A stretch of DNA of 64,000 nucleotides from Curtobacterium sp. UNCCL20 (GCF_900101675.1 NZ_FNKG01000003.1:310001-374000); one strand, 5' to 3'; shown: positions 37,028 to 46,103, counted from the first letter of the stretch. Program-made: numbers and translations. The notes: generated by a model from the letters alone, not told the origin.

Positions 37028-37633
37028 GTGAGTGACACAGAAGCAACTGCAACAGCACCCCGTCGCGTCGTCGTCGCCGAGGACGAGTCGCTCATCCGCC
37101 TCGACATCGTGGAGATCCTCCGCGACAACGGGTTCGACGTCGTCGGTGAAGCGGGTGACGGTGAGACCGCCGTCCAGCTCGCGACGGACCTCCGCCCCGA
37201 CCTCGTCGTGATGGACGTCAAGATGCCCCAGCTCGACGGCATCTCCGCGGCCGAGAAGCTCTCCAAGAACCACATCGCTCCGGTGGTCCTCCTCACGGCG
37301 TTCAGCCAGAAGGACCTCGTCGAGCGCGCGACCGAGGCAGGCGCCCTCGCCTACGTCGTCAAGCCGTTCACGCCGAACGACCTGCTGCCCGCGATCGAGA
37401 TCGCCCTCTCGCGCCACCAGCAGATCATCACGCTCGAAGCCGAGGTCGCCGACCTCGTCGAGCGCTTCGAGACCCGCAAGCTCGTCGACCGGGCCAAGGG
37501 CCTGCTCAACGAGAAGATGGGCCTCACCGAGCCCGAGGCGTTCCGCTGGATCCAGAAGGCCTCGATGGACCGCCGGCTCACCATGCACGACGTCGCCAAG
37601 GCGATCATCGAGCAGCTCAGCGCCAAGAAGTAG
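37028..37633 (+). CDS. pdtaR: ANTAR-domain response regulator (PdtaR-like)
   Basis: This 201-residue protein has a receiver domain with acidic residues in VVVAEDES, the phosphorylated Asp63 in VVMDVKMP and the lysine in VVKPF. A coiled-coil linker and an ANTAR RNA-binding domain (about residues 140-197, DRAKGLLNEKMGLTEPEAFRW) follow. ANTAR regulators bind paired hairpins in nascent RNA to prevent termination. It resembles PdtaR of mycobacteria. The partner kinase is not adjacent. Confidence 0.92.
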   Translation: MSDTEATATAPRRVVVAEDESLIRLDIVEILRDNGFDVVGEAGDGETAVQLATDLRPDLVVMDVKMPQLDGISAAEKLSKNHIAPVVLLTAFSQKDLVERATEAGALAYVVKPFTPNDLLPAIEIALSRHQQIITLEAEVADLVERFETRKLVDRAKGLLNEKMGLTEPEAFRWIQKASMDRRLTMHDVAKAIIEQLSAKK

Positions 37634-37653
37634 TCGCTCACCGACGCTCCCAC

Positions 37654-37684
37654 GACGCCGCCTCCCCACCGGGGAGGCGGCGTC
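37654..37684 (+). terminator. terminator after pdtaR
   Basis: A perfect 14-bp stem (37654-37667 with 37671-37684) closes a 3-nt loop, 20 bp after the stop. Confidence 0.85.
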
Positions 37685-37722
37685 GCTGTGTGCCCGGCCG
37701 ACCACCTGGCAGGCTGGGGCCC

Positions 37723-38193
37723 GTGAACGACGTGGTGATCCGTGCCTCCAGGCCCGACGACATGCCCGCGGTGGCCGACCTGCGCTGGCGGTGGAGCGTC
37801 GACGAGGGCGGTGCGACGCCCGGGACGACGCAGGAGTCCTACCGGCGGGCGATGACCGCCTTCGCCGCTGAGCACCCGGACACGCACCGGTGCGTCGTTG
37901 CGGAACGCGACGGACGGGTGCTCGGGATGGCGTGGCTCGGACTGGTCGGCCGGCCGCCGACGCCGGACCGGCCCGGGCGTCGACTGACGGCCGACGTCCA
38001 GACCGTGTACGTCCACCCGGACCTGCGTGGCCAGGGTGTCGCGAAGCGGCTCGTCACCGCGCTGCTCGACGCTGCCGACGAGCTCGGAGTGGAGCGGACG
38101 TCGGTGCACTCGAGCGTCGAGGGCGAGACCCTCTACCGGCGGCTCGGGTTCGGCGACGCCCGACTGCTGCTGCAGCGGCCGCCGGAGGACTGA
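37723..38193 (+). CDS. GNAT-family N-acetyltransferase
   Basis: This 156-residue protein has the acetyl-CoA-binding motif VHPDLRGQGVAKRL near residues 94-107 and the usual opening IRASRPDDMPAVADLRW. The substrate is unknown. The GTG at 37723 has CAGGCT seven bases upstream and no Shine-Dalgarno, consistent with a leaderless message; earlier in-frame codons give a proline-rich extension without support. The dispersed motif core overlaps codons 7-11, probably by chance because the encoded RASRPDD is conserved in the family. Confidence 0.85.
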   Translation: MNDVVIRASRPDDMPAVADLRWRWSVDEGGATPGTTQESYRRAMTAFAAEHPDTHRCVVAERDGRVLGMAWLGLVGRPPTPDRPGRRLTADVQTVYVHPDLRGQGVAKRLVTALLDAADELGVERTSVHSSVEGETLYRRLGFGDARLLLQRPPED

Positions 38194-38207
38194 GCGCGGA
38201 GTGCGTC

Positions 38208-38591
38208 TCAGCCGCGCTTCGGCAGCTCCTGCAGCGTCCAGGCGTTCTCGTCCGGGTCGGTGAAGAAGACGAAGCGGCCCCAGGCCATCTCGTCGACCCC
38301 GACGGCGTGCACCCCGAGGCCCTGCAGGTGGGCGAGCGCCTGATCGGCGTCCGGTACGACGACCTGGATCGACTTCAGCGAGCCGGGTGCGACGTCGGGC
38401 GACATGATGCCCTGGCCGAACGCGATCGAACAGGCGGAACCGGGTGGGGTGGCCTGGACGAATCGGACCTCGTCCGAGACGCGCTGGTCGTGGTCGATGG
38501 TGAAGCCGATGCGCTCGTAGAACTCGCGGGACCGGTCGACGTCGCTGACCGGCACCATGACGAGCTCGATCCTCCAGTCGGTGATGGACAT
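38208..38591 (-). CDS. VOC-family (glyoxalase/bleomycin-resistance-like) protein
   Basis: This 127-residue protein has one vicinal oxygen chelate domain with the paired beta-alpha-beta units: ELVMVPVSDVDRSREFYERIGF at the start and FFTDPDENAWTLQEL at the end. The fold covers glyoxalases, dioxygenases and drug-binding proteins, so a specific reaction cannot be assigned. The ATG follows AAGGAG on the minus strand. It converges with the GNAT gene and lies downstream of the thioesterase gene in the same direction. Confidence 0.85.
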   Translation of the reverse strand: MSITDWRIELVMVPVSDVDRSREFYERIGFTIDHDQRVSDEVRFVQATPPGSACSIAFGQGIMSPDVAPGSLKSIQVVVPDADQALAHLQGLGVHAVGVDEMAWGRFVFFTDPDENAWTLQELPKRG

Positions 38592-38644
38592 GGTCACTCC
38601 TTCGTGACGGCGCGGTGCCCGATCGGCGCGGTGGTGCGCCGGTG

Positions 38645-39091
38645 TCAGCGGGCTTCGCGGATCATGTTCGTGATGCGCACGGTGGAGCAGCGCCGCCCCT
38701 GCTCGTCGGTGAGGACGATCTCGTGCGTGGTGAGCGTGTTGCCGAGGTGCAGCGCCGTGCAGGTGCCGGTGACCAGGCCGCTCGTGGCGCTCCGTGAGTG
38801 GGAGGCGTTCAGCTCGATGCCGACGGCGTAGCGGCCGGGACCGGCGTGGACGGTGGCCGCCATCGACCCGAGGCTCTCGGCGAGGACGACGAACGCGCCG
38901 CCGTGCAGGAGGCCGATCGGCTGGCGGTTGCCCTCGACCGGGATGGTGCCGACGGCCCGCTCCGCGGAGAGCTCGGTGATGACCATGCCCATTTTCTCGG
39001 CCAGCTCGCCCATGCCGCGTTCGGCGAGCTTCGCGATGCCCTCCGGCGAGCCGGTCGGAGCGGACCCGGTGAGCGTCTGTTCGTCGGTCAC
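38645..39091 (-). CDS. PaaI-family hotdog thioesterase
   Basis: This 148-residue protein has the hotdog signature LLHGGAFVVLAESLGSMAA at about residues 60-78, typical of PaaI-type acyl-CoA thioesterases that hydrolyse aromatic or short-chain CoA esters. The substrate is not known. The GTG start has AAAGG about eight bases upstream. It lies 53 bp upstream of the VOC gene and is divergent from polA, 56 bp away. Confidence 0.88.
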   Translation of the reverse strand: MTDEQTLTGSAPTGSPEGIAKLAERGMGELAEKMGMVITELSAERAVGTIPVEGNRQPIGLLHGGAFVVLAESLGSMAATVHAGPGRYAVGIELNASHSRSATSGLVTGTCTALHLGNTLTTHEIVLTDEQGRRCSTVRITNMIREAR

Positions 39092-39135
39092 GTCGGCGGC
39101 CTTTCGCGCTGGTCAGGCCTGTCGGGGGCCCTCGG

Positions 39136-39141
39136 TAGGCT
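39136..39141 (+). promoter_or_regulatory. leaderless -10 element of polA
   Basis: TAGGCT ends 6 nt before the GTG start of polA at 39148; no ribosome site is present. Confidence 0.65.
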
Positions 39142-39147
39142 GTCCGG

Positions 39148-41820
39148 GTGTCGGACTCCGCAAAGCCTACCCTCATGGTCATCGACGGCCACTCGCTCGC
39201 CTTCCGGGCCTTCTACGCGCTGCCGGTCGACAGCTTCGTGAACCGCGACGGGCAGCACACGAACGCCATCCACGGGTTCATCTCGATGCTGCTCATGCTG
39301 CTGCAGCGCGAGAAGCCGACCCACCTCGCGGTCGCGTTCGACATCTCCCGGTTCTCGTTCCGCACGCGCGAGTACGAGGACTACAAGGGCACCCGTTCCG
39401 AGACCCCGGCCGAGTTCAAGGGGCAGATCCCGCTCCTGCAGCAGGCGCTCGAGGCGATGGGCATCACGACCGTCACGAAAGAGGACTACGAGGCCGACGA
39501 CATCCTCGCCACCTTCGCCCGGCAGGGCGCGGAGCAGGGGTACCAGGTCTACGTCGTGTCGGGCGACCGTGACTCGATCCAGCTCGTCAACGACGACGTG
39601 ACGCTGCTCTACCCGTCGGTCCGCGGCGTCTCCGAACTCACCCGCTACGACCGCGACAAGGTCTACGAGCGCTACGGCATCGAACCGCACCAGTACCCCG
39701 ACATCGCCGCGCTCGTCGGCGAGACCAGCGACAACCTGATCGGCATCGACAAGGTCGGCGAGAAGACCGCGGTGAAGTGGATCACGGCGTACGGGTCGCT
39801 CGACGGCGTGCTCGAGCACGCCGACGAGATCAAGGGCGTCGTCGGCAACAACCTCCGTGAGCAGAAGGACCGGGCGATCCGGAACCGGAAGCTCAACCGG
39901 CTCGTCAACGACGTCGAGCTCCCCGTCGGTCCGGCCGACGTCGCACTCCGTCCGATCGACGAGAACGCGGTGCGCGAGCTCTTCGCGAAGCTGCAGTTCC
40001 GCACGCTGCTCGACCGGGTGTTCAAGGTCGCGGGCAACGGTGAACCGTCCGAGGCGACCGAGACCACCGGGTCGATCGACAGCGGTGCGCCGACCCCGCC
40101 GCCCGTCAAGACGCTCATCGACGAGGAGCTCGGGTACTGGCTCGAGCGCCGGAACGCGTCCGAGGCGGCGAACGGCTACGGGGTCGCGGTCGAGGTCATC
40201 GACGGGCGCCTCAGCACGATCGGCATCGCCACCCACGACGATGCCGTCCTGGTGCCCGGTGGAAGCGGCGCGAAGGACTACGAGCAGCTCGCCGCCTGGT
40301 TCGCCTCCGACGCCCCGAAGCACTTCCACGACGCCAAGGCCGCGATCAAGGCCCTCGCGACCGTCGGCTTCGAGGTGAACGGCATCGCCGGCGACGCCCG
40401 CATCATGGGGTGGCTCGCCCAGCCCGGCAAGCAGGGGCAGCCGCTCAGCGACCTCGTCTACCAGGAGCTCGGCGAAGAGCTGCCCACCGGCGACCCGAAC
40501 CAGCTCGTCCCGGAGACCGACCCGGTGAACGTCGGCGTGCACGCGTGGTTCACGCTGCGCGTCACCACGGCCCTCCGTGCCCGCATCGACGCGTCCTCGC
40601 TGCAGGTGCTCGACGACATCGAGCTGCCGCTCGTGCCGGTGCTCGCCGGCATGGAGACGATCGGCGTCGGCATCGACCGTCCGGTGCTCACCGGACTGTC
40701 GCACGACCTCGGCGAGCGGGCGGCGGAGCTCGCGCAGCAGGCCTTCGCCGAGATCGGGCACGATGTGAACCTCGGCTCGCCGAAGCAGCTGCAAGAGGTC
40801 CTCTTCACCGAGCTCGCGATGCCGAAGACCCGGAAGACGAAGACCGGCTTCTCGACCGACGCCGCCAGCCTCGCCGACCTGCAGGACCAGCACCCGCACC
40901 CGTTCCTCGGCTTGCTGCTGCAGCACCGTGACGCCACGAAGCTCCGGCAGATCGTCGACACCCTCGACGCCTCGGTCGTCGACGGGCGCATCCACACCCG
41001 CTACGAGCAGACCGGCACGAGCACCGGGCGCATCTCGTCGACCGACCCGAACCTGCAGAACATCCCGGTGAAGACGGCTGAAGGGCGTCGGATCCGGTCG
41101 GCGTTCGCGGTCGCCGAGCCGTTCACCACGCTCGTCACCGCCGACTACTCGCAGATCGAGATGCGGATCATGGCGCACCTCTCCGGCGATCCCGGCCTCA
41201 TCCAGGCCTTCAACGAGGGCGAGGACCTGCACCGTTTCGTCGGGTCGCGCGTGTTCTCGGTCGAGCCGGCCGACGTCACGCCCGAGATGCGCACCAAGGT
41301 GAAGGCGATGTCGTACGGCCTCGCGTACGGCCTCAGCCCGTTCGGACTCTCGAAGCAGCTGCGCATCGAGCAGTCCGAGGCCCGCACGCTGATGAACGAG
41401 TACTTCGCCCGGTTCGGGGCCGTCCGCGACTACCTCCGCGGGGTCGTCGAGCAGGCGCGCGAGGACGGCTACACCGAGACGATCTTCGGTCGTCGTCGTC
41501 CGTTCCCGGACCTCAAGAGCCCGAACCGCGTGCTGCGTGAGAACGCCGAGCGCGCTGCTCTGAACGCGCCGATCCAGGGGTCCGCGGCGGACATCATGAA
41601 GATCGCGATGCTCGGCGTGGCCGCCGACCTCCGCGACGGCGGGCTCGGGTCGCACCTGCTGCTCCAGGTGCACGACGAGCTCATCCTCGAGGTCGCTCCC
41701 GGTGAGCAGGACCGGGTCGAGGAGATCCTCCGCACCCGGATGGGCGCCGCGGCCGAGCTGAGTGTGCCGCTCGACGTGTCCGTCGGCGTCGGCCCGAACT
41801 GGGAAATCGCCGCGCACTGA
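39148..41820 (+). CDS. polA: DNA polymerase I, proofreading residues lost
   Basis: This 890-residue enzyme fills gaps and removes RNA primers. The 5' nuclease domain opens with VIDGHSLAFRAFYAL and contains YEADDI. The polymerase domain has motif A TADYSQIEMRIMAHLSGD near 665, motif B near 715 and motif C VHDELILE near 841. In the central 3'-5' exonuclease domain the expected DxE reads VEV in YGVAVEVIDG, and later acidic residues are also missing, so proofreading is probably absent, as reported for other actinobacteria. A GTG start is leaderless. Confidence 0.96.
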   Translation: MSDSAKPTLMVIDGHSLAFRAFYALPVDSFVNRDGQHTNAIHGFISMLLMLLQREKPTHLAVAFDISRFSFRTREYEDYKGTRSETPAEFKGQIPLLQQALEAMGITTVTKEDYEADDILATFARQGAEQGYQVYVVSGDRDSIQLVNDDVTLLYPSVRGVSELTRYDRDKVYERYGIEPHQYPDIAALVGETSDNLIGIDKVGEKTAVKWITAYGSLDGVLEHADEIKGVVGNNLREQKDRAIRNRKLNRLVNDVELPVGPADVALRPIDENAVRELFAKLQFRTLLDRVFKVAGNGEPSEATETTGSIDSGAPTPPPVKTLIDEELGYWLERRNASEAANGYGVAVEVIDGRLSTIGIATHDDAVLVPGGSGAKDYEQLAAWFASDAPKHFHDAKAAIKALATVGFEVNGIAGDARIMGWLAQPGKQGQPLSDLVYQELGEELPTGDPNQLVPETDPVNVGVHAWFTLRVTTALRARIDASSLQVLDDIELPLVPVLAGMETIGVGIDRPVLTGLSHDLGERAAELAQQAFAEIGHDVNLGSPKQLQEVLFTELAMPKTRKTKTGFSTDAASLADLQDQHPHPFLGLLLQHRDATKLRQIVDTLDASVVDGRIHTRYEQTGTSTGRISSTDPNLQNIPVKTAEGRRIRSAFAVAEPFTTLVTADYSQIEMRIMAHLSGDPGLIQAFNEGEDLHRFVGSRVFSVEPADVTPEMRTKVKAMSYGLAYGLSPFGLSKQLRIEQSEARTLMNEYFARFGAVRDYLRGVVEQAREDGYTETIFGRRRPFPDLKSPNRVLRENAERAALNAPIQGSAADIMKIAMLGVAADLRDGGLGSHLLLQVHDELILEVAPGEQDRVEEILRTRMGAAAELSVPLDVSVGVGPNWEIAAH

Positions 41821-41844
41821 CGCACGTGGCGTGACGGACCGGGG

Positions 41845-41860
41845 GCGTGCCTCCAGGCCG
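41845..41860 (-). repeat. dispersed GGCCTGGAGGCACGC motif, copy 3
   Basis: The + strand reads GCGTGCCTCCAGGCCG in the 74-bp gap between convergent polA and the two-domain VOC gene. Flanking GGCGTG and CACGCC could place much of it in a hairpin loop. Confidence 0.7.
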
Positions 41861-41894
41861 TCACGCCGGTGCGTCGGGTCCGGACGTGCGCCGG

Positions 41895-42683
41895 TCAGGC
41901 GGACGGGACCGCGATGACGCCGAACAGCTCGCCCTGCGCTCCGAGCACGAGTGCCGATCGTCCGAAGGGGCTGTCGGACGGCCCCATCAGGACGCTTCCG
42001 CCGTGGTCGACGACGGCTGCCACGGTGGCGTCGGTGTCCGCAGTGCCGAACCAGGTCACCCAGTACCCGGGACCGCCGCCGGGGAGGCCTGTCGGCGGTG
42101 TGAAGACACCGGCGACCGGGTCCGCGTCCCATCCGTCGCCCCGCAGCTTCGCGATCGCGTAGGGCTCAGCCGCATCACCGACGACGTCGAAGCCGTACCC
42201 GAACACGGCCGTGTAGAACGCCTTCGCCGCCTCTGCGTCGGCGGTGTGGGTCTCGTTCCAGCACGCGGCGCCCGGCTCGTTCACTCGTCCGTACCCGGTG
42301 TGGCCACGCCCCTGCCAGAGGCCGAACACGACGCCCGTCGGATCCGCGGCGATGCCCATCCGCCCCGCGTCCAGCACGTCGAACGGAGCCGCCAGAACCG
42401 AGCCGCCGGCGGCGGTGACGGCCGCTGCGGTCGCGTCGGCGTCGGCCGTGGCGAGGTGCACCGTCCAGGCCGTCGGCTGGTCGTCGCCCATCCTCGGACC
42501 GACCGCGGCGACGGGTCGCCCGGCGAGCATCCCCATCGAGTAGCCGCCGGCTTCGGGTGGGCCGTCAAGGAACTCCCAGCCGAACACCCCGGCGTAGAAC
42601 GTGCGGGCCGCCGCGACGTCGCCGACACCGAGGTCGGACCAGCACGGCGACCCCGGAGCGAAGACACCCTCGTGTTCGGACAT
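41895..42683 (-). CDS. two-domain VOC-family protein
   Basis: This 262-residue protein is two tandem VOC domains, about residues 8-125 and 135-260, with matching motifs PCWSDLGVGDVAAARTFYAGVFGW and ACWNETHTADAEAAKAFYTAVFG. This arrangement resembles CFP-30B/CFP32-like proteins of mycobacteria, whose role is unclear. The ATG is preceded by GAAGG. It converges with polA and diverges from the DUF885 gene, 33 bp away. Confidence 0.88.
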   Translation of the reverse strand: MSEHEGVFAPGSPCWSDLGVGDVAAARTFYAGVFGWEFLDGPPEAGGYSMGMLAGRPVAAVGPRMGDDQPTAWTVHLATADADATAAAVTAAGGSVLAAPFDVLDAGRMGIAADPTGVVFGLWQGRGHTGYGRVNEPGAACWNETHTADAEAAKAFYTAVFGYGFDVVGDAAEPYAIAKLRGDGWDADPVAGVFTPPTGLPGGGPGYWVTWFGTADTDATVAAVVDHGGSVLMGPSDSPFGRSALVLGAQGELFGVIAVPSA

Positions 42684-42703
42684 GTGTCCCACCTTCCGCT
42701 CGA

Positions 42704-42709
42704 TAGTGT
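42704..42709 (+). promoter_or_regulatory. leaderless -10 element of the DUF885 gene
   Basis: TAGTGT ends 7 nt before the ATG start at 42717, with no ribosome site between. Confidence 0.6.
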
Positions 42710-42716
42710 CGTGAGC

Positions 42717-44396
42717 ATGACCGAAGACCGTCCCGTCCGCCAGCCCTCCGCCGTCGACCGGGTCGCCGAGGACTGGGTGACCACCCTCGTCGACCTCGAC
42801 CCCACCATCGCCACGTACATCGGCGTCCCGGGGCGCACGGGAGAGTACGGCGACACCTCGCCCGCCGGCGCCGCCGCGATGGCCGCTGCTGCCCGCGCCG
42901 CCAAGCAGGCGCTCGACGCCGCCGAGCCCGTCGACTCGGTTGACCGGGTCACCAAGACCGACCTCGGCGCCGAGCTCGACCTGGTGCAGGAGTCCTTCGA
43001 CCGGAAGCTGCACCTGCGCGACCTCAACGTCATCGCCAGCCCGGCGCAGGCCGTCCGCGAGGTCCTCGACCTCATGCCGACCGGCACCGAATCGGACTGG
43101 CACGACATCGCCAGCCGTCTGCACGCGCTGCCCGAGGCGCTCGAAGGCATCCGCGAGACCCTCCTCGAGGGCACGCGTGAGGACGTCACCCCGGCGAAGC
43201 GCCAGGTCGCCCTCATCGCCGAGCAGGCCGCTCGGAACGGGGCCGAGGACGGCGTCTTCCGCCAGCTCGCCGACGGCGCATCGCTCGACGGCGGCGCGCC
43301 GGTGCCGGACGCGCTCCGCGCCGAGCTCGGGCGCGGGGCCGAGGTGGCCGCTGCGGCGTACCGCTCGTTCGGCCAGTTCCTCGAGCACGAACTGCTGCCG
43401 CTCGCCACCCCGGTCGACGCCGTCGGACGAGAGGCGTACGAGCTGCACTCCCGCCGGTTCCTCGGCGCGGTCGTCGACCTCGACGAGACGTACCAGTGGG
43501 GCATCGAGGAGCTCGCCCGGATGCGCGAGGAGCAGGAGCGCATCGCCGACCGCATCGAGTCCGGCGCGAGCGTCGCCCGTGCCATCGAGGTGCTCGACAC
43601 CGACCCGGCGCGGGTCCTGCACGGCACCGATGCCCTGCAGCGGTGGATGCAGGAGACGAGCGACGAGTCGATCCGCGCGATGGACGGCAAGTACTTCGAC
43701 ATCGCCGACCCGATCAAGCGCCTGGAGTGCCGGATCGCCCCCACGCAGGAGGGCGGGATCTACTACACCGGTCCGTCCGACGACTTCTCCCGCGCGGGCC
43801 GCATGTGGTGGTCCGTGCCGCAGGGCGTCACCGAGTTCGGCACCTGGCGCGAGAAGACGACGGTCTACCACGAGGGCGTCCCGGGACACCACCTGCAGAT
43901 CAGCCAGGGCGTCTACAACCGCGGCGAACTGAACACGTGGCGTCGCCAGCTCTCCGGGTCGTCCGGTCACGTCGAGGGCTGGGCGCTGTACGCCGAGCGC
44001 CTGATGGAGCAGCTCGGGTTCCTCGACGACGACGGCGACCGGCTCGGCATGCTCGACGGGCAGCGGATGCGCGCCGCCCGCGTGGTCCTCGACATCGGCG
44101 TCCACCTGCAGAAGACGAACCCCGACGGCGGTGCGTGGACGTGGGAGTACGCCCTCGACTTCATGCGCCAGAACGTCAACATGTCCGACGCGTTCGTCCA
44201 GTTCGAGGTGGCCCGGTACTTCGGGTGGCCCGGACAGGCGCCGTCGTACAAGGTCGGGCAGCGCGTCTGGGAGTCCATCCGCGACGAGGTGGCCGCGCGT
44301 GAGGGCGCGTCCTTCGACCTCAAGGCGTTCCACCACCGGGCGCTCGCCCTCGGCAGCATCGGTCTCGACACCCTGCGGAGCGCGCTGCTCGACTGA
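42717..44396 (+). CDS. DUF885 family putative zinc peptidase
   Basis: This 559-residue protein carries HEGVPGHH (His385, Glu386, His391) and a following glutamate in GHVEGWALYAERL, a pattern shared by DUF885 proteins and resembling carboxypeptidase-type metalloproteases. It has no signal peptide, so it is probably cytoplasmic. The substrate is unknown. The ATG is leaderless; upstream in-frame codons are shadow of the divergent VOC gene. A hairpin terminator follows. Confidence 0.88.
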   Translation: MTEDRPVRQPSAVDRVAEDWVTTLVDLDPTIATYIGVPGRTGEYGDTSPAGAAAMAAAARAAKQALDAAEPVDSVDRVTKTDLGAELDLVQESFDRKLHLRDLNVIASPAQAVREVLDLMPTGTESDWHDIASRLHALPEALEGIRETLLEGTREDVTPAKRQVALIAEQAARNGAEDGVFRQLADGASLDGGAPVPDALRAELGRGAEVAAAAYRSFGQFLEHELLPLATPVDAVGREAYELHSRRFLGAVVDLDETYQWGIEELARMREEQERIADRIESGASVARAIEVLDTDPARVLHGTDALQRWMQETSDESIRAMDGKYFDIADPIKRLECRIAPTQEGGIYYTGPSDDFSRAGRMWWSVPQGVTEFGTWREKTTVYHEGVPGHHLQISQGVYNRGELNTWRRQLSGSSGHVEGWALYAERLMEQLGFLDDDGDRLGMLDGQRMRAARVVLDIGVHLQKTNPDGGAWTWEYALDFMRQNVNMSDAFVQFEVARYFGWPGQAPSYKVGQRVWESIRDEVAAREGASFDLKAFHHRALALGSIGLDTLRSALLD

Positions 44397-44408
44397 GTCT
44401 GCGCGTCC

Positions 44409-44436
44409 CCGGCCGGGCGGCGACACGCCCGGCCGG
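44409..44436 (+). terminator. terminator after the DUF885 gene
   Basis: An 11-bp perfect stem (44409-44419 with 44426-44436) closes a 6-nt loop, 12 bp after the stop. Confidence 0.8.
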
Positions 44437-44441
44437 CCCGG

Positions 44442-44471
44442 TTGTGGGCGTTCGCCCGCTCCGGTTAGACT
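44442..44471 (+). promoter_or_regulatory. rpsA promoter
   Basis: TTGTGG (44442-44447) and TAGACT (44466-44471) are separated by 18 bp, a good housekeeping promoter. It gives an rpsA leader of about 100 nt. Confidence 0.7.
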
Positions 44472-44508
44472 TGTGCGGCGCAATCCGCGCCACACAACCA
44501 TCCGCCAC

Positions 44509-44543
44509 GGCGGCACGCCCGGGGGTTCGACCCTGGTGCCGCC
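44509..44543 (+). other. structured leader hairpin of rpsA, resembling a tRNA T arm
   Basis: GGCGGCAC pairs with GTGCCGCC, and inside it GGGGGTTCGACCC forms a T-arm-like loop with GGTTCGA. It lies 36 bp before the rpsA start. No other tRNA arms are present, so it is not a tRNA gene. A role in autoregulation by S1 is conceivable. Confidence 0.5.
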
Positions 44544-44579
44544 ACGGCCCGACTCATGTCCGTTCGGAGCAATCTCTAC

Positions 44580-46043
44580 ATGACAACCACTACGACCAAG
44601 GCTCCTAAGCAGGTCGCCATCAACGACATCGGTTCGGCTGATGACTTCCTGGCCGAGGTCGAGAAGACCCTGAAGTTCTTCAACGACGGTGATCTCATCT
44701 CCGGCACCGTCGTGAAGATCGACCGCGACGAGGTCCTCCTCGACGTCGGTTACAAGACCGAGGGTGTCATCCCCTCGCGCGAGCTCTCGATCAAGCACGA
44801 CGTCGACCCCAACGAGGTCGTCGAGGTCGGCGACGAGGTCGAGGCCCTGGTTCTCCAGAAGGAGGACAAGGAAGGCCGCCTCATCCTGTCGAAGAAGCGC
44901 GCGCAGTACGAGCGTGCGTGGGGCGACGTCGAGAAGATCAAGGAGTCCGACGGCGTCGTGACCGGCACGGTCATCGAGGTCGTCAAGGGCGGCCTGATCG
45001 TCGACATCGGTCTCCGCGGCTTCCTCCCGGCTTCGCTCATCGAGCTGCGTCGCGTCCGCGACCTCACGCCGTACCTCGGCCAGGAGCTCGAGGCGAAGAT
45101 CCTGGAGCTCGACAAGAACCGCAACAACGTCGTCCTCTCGCGTCGTGCGCTGCTCGAGCAGACGCAGTCCGAGTCGCGGACCACGTTCCTCAACAACCTC
45201 CACAAGGGCCAGGTCCGCAAGGGCATCGTGTCGTCGATCGTCAACTTCGGTGCGTTCGTCGACCTCGGCGGCGTCGACGGTCTCGTCCACGTCTCCGAGC
45301 TCAGCTGGAAGCACATCGAGCACGCCAGCGAGGTCGTCGAGGTCGGTCAGGAAGTCACCGTCGAGATCCTCGAGGTGGACCTGGACCGCGAGCGCGTGTC
45401 GCTCTCGCTCAAGGCCACGCAGGAGGACCCGTGGCAGGTCTTCGCCCGCACCCACGCGATCGGCCAGATCGCACCGGGCAAGGTCACGAAGCTCGTCCCG
45501 TTCGGTGCCTTCGTCCGCGTTGCCGACGGCATCGAGGGTCTCGTGCACATCTCGGAGCTCTCGAACAAGCACGTCGAGCTCGCCGAGCAGGTCGTGTCGG
45601 TCAACGACGAGGTCTTCGTCAAGATCATCGACATCGACCTCGACCGTCGCCGCATCTCGCTCAGCCTCAAGCAGGCGAACGAGGGCGTGGACCCGGAGAG
45701 CACCGAGTTCGACCCGGCGCTCTACGGCATGCCGACCGAGTACGACGACAAGGGTGACTACAAGTACCCCGAGGGCTTCGACCCGGAGACGAACGAGTGG
45801 CTCGAGGGCTACGACACCCAGCGCGAGGAGTGGGAAGGTCAGTACGCTGCCGCCCAGGCCCGCTGGGAGGCCCACAAGGCGCAGGTCGCGAAGACCATCG
45901 CCGACGAGGCGCAGGGTGGCTTCGACCTCCCGGCCAGCGCCTCGACCTCGGCGTCGTTCACGAGCGAGGCGAGCGGTCAGGGCACCCTGGCCGACGACGC
46001 ATCGCTCGCGGCGCTCCGCGAGAAGCTCAGCTCGACCAACTGA
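44580..46043 (+). CDS. rpsA: 30S ribosomal protein S1
   Basis: This 487-residue protein binds mRNA at the ribosome. Four S1 RNA-binding domains lie at roughly residues 37-105, 122-187, 208-276 and 293-362; each has the pattern G-x-V-x-F-G-AFV or similar. The tail after 365 is acidic and then Ser/Thr/Ala-rich. The ATG at 44580 has GGAG ten bases upstream and gives the usual MTTTTTKAPKQVAIN start, so it is preferred over the ATG at 44556. S1 with four domains is the actinobacterial form. Confidence 0.95.
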   Translation: MTTTTTKAPKQVAINDIGSADDFLAEVEKTLKFFNDGDLISGTVVKIDRDEVLLDVGYKTEGVIPSRELSIKHDVDPNEVVEVGDEVEALVLQKEDKEGRLILSKKRAQYERAWGDVEKIKESDGVVTGTVIEVVKGGLIVDIGLRGFLPASLIELRRVRDLTPYLGQELEAKILELDKNRNNVVLSRRALLEQTQSESRTTFLNNLHKGQVRKGIVSSIVNFGAFVDLGGVDGLVHVSELSWKHIEHASEVVEVGQEVTVEILEVDLDRERVSLSLKATQEDPWQVFARTHAIGQIAPGKVTKLVPFGAFVRVADGIEGLVHISELSNKHVELAEQVVSVNDEVFVKIIDIDLDRRRISLSLKQANEGVDPESTEFDPALYGMPTEYDDKGDYKYPEGFDPETNEWLEGYDTQREEWEGQYAAAQARWEAHKAQVAKTIADEAQGGFDLPASASTSASFTSEASGQGTLADDASLAALREKLSSTN

Positions 46044-46061
46044 TCGAGCGGCTCGTCCGTC

Positions 46062-46103
46062 CCGGAAGCCCGGCATCCCTGAGAAGGGGTGCCGGGCTTC
46101 CGG
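46062..46103 (+). terminator. terminator after rpsA
   Basis: An 18-bp stem with one G-T pair (46062-46079 with 46086-46103) closes a TGAGAA loop, 18 bp after the rpsA stop and upstream of the coaE promoter. Confidence 0.88.

Noticed and set aside
37741..37756. Copy of the dispersed motif in the GNAT gene
   Set aside because: The encoded RASRPDD is common in the family, so the match is probably due to protein conservation.
44509..44543. Possible tRNA gene before rpsA
   Set aside because: Only a T-arm-like hairpin is present; no D arm, anticodon arm or acceptor matching a tRNA length.
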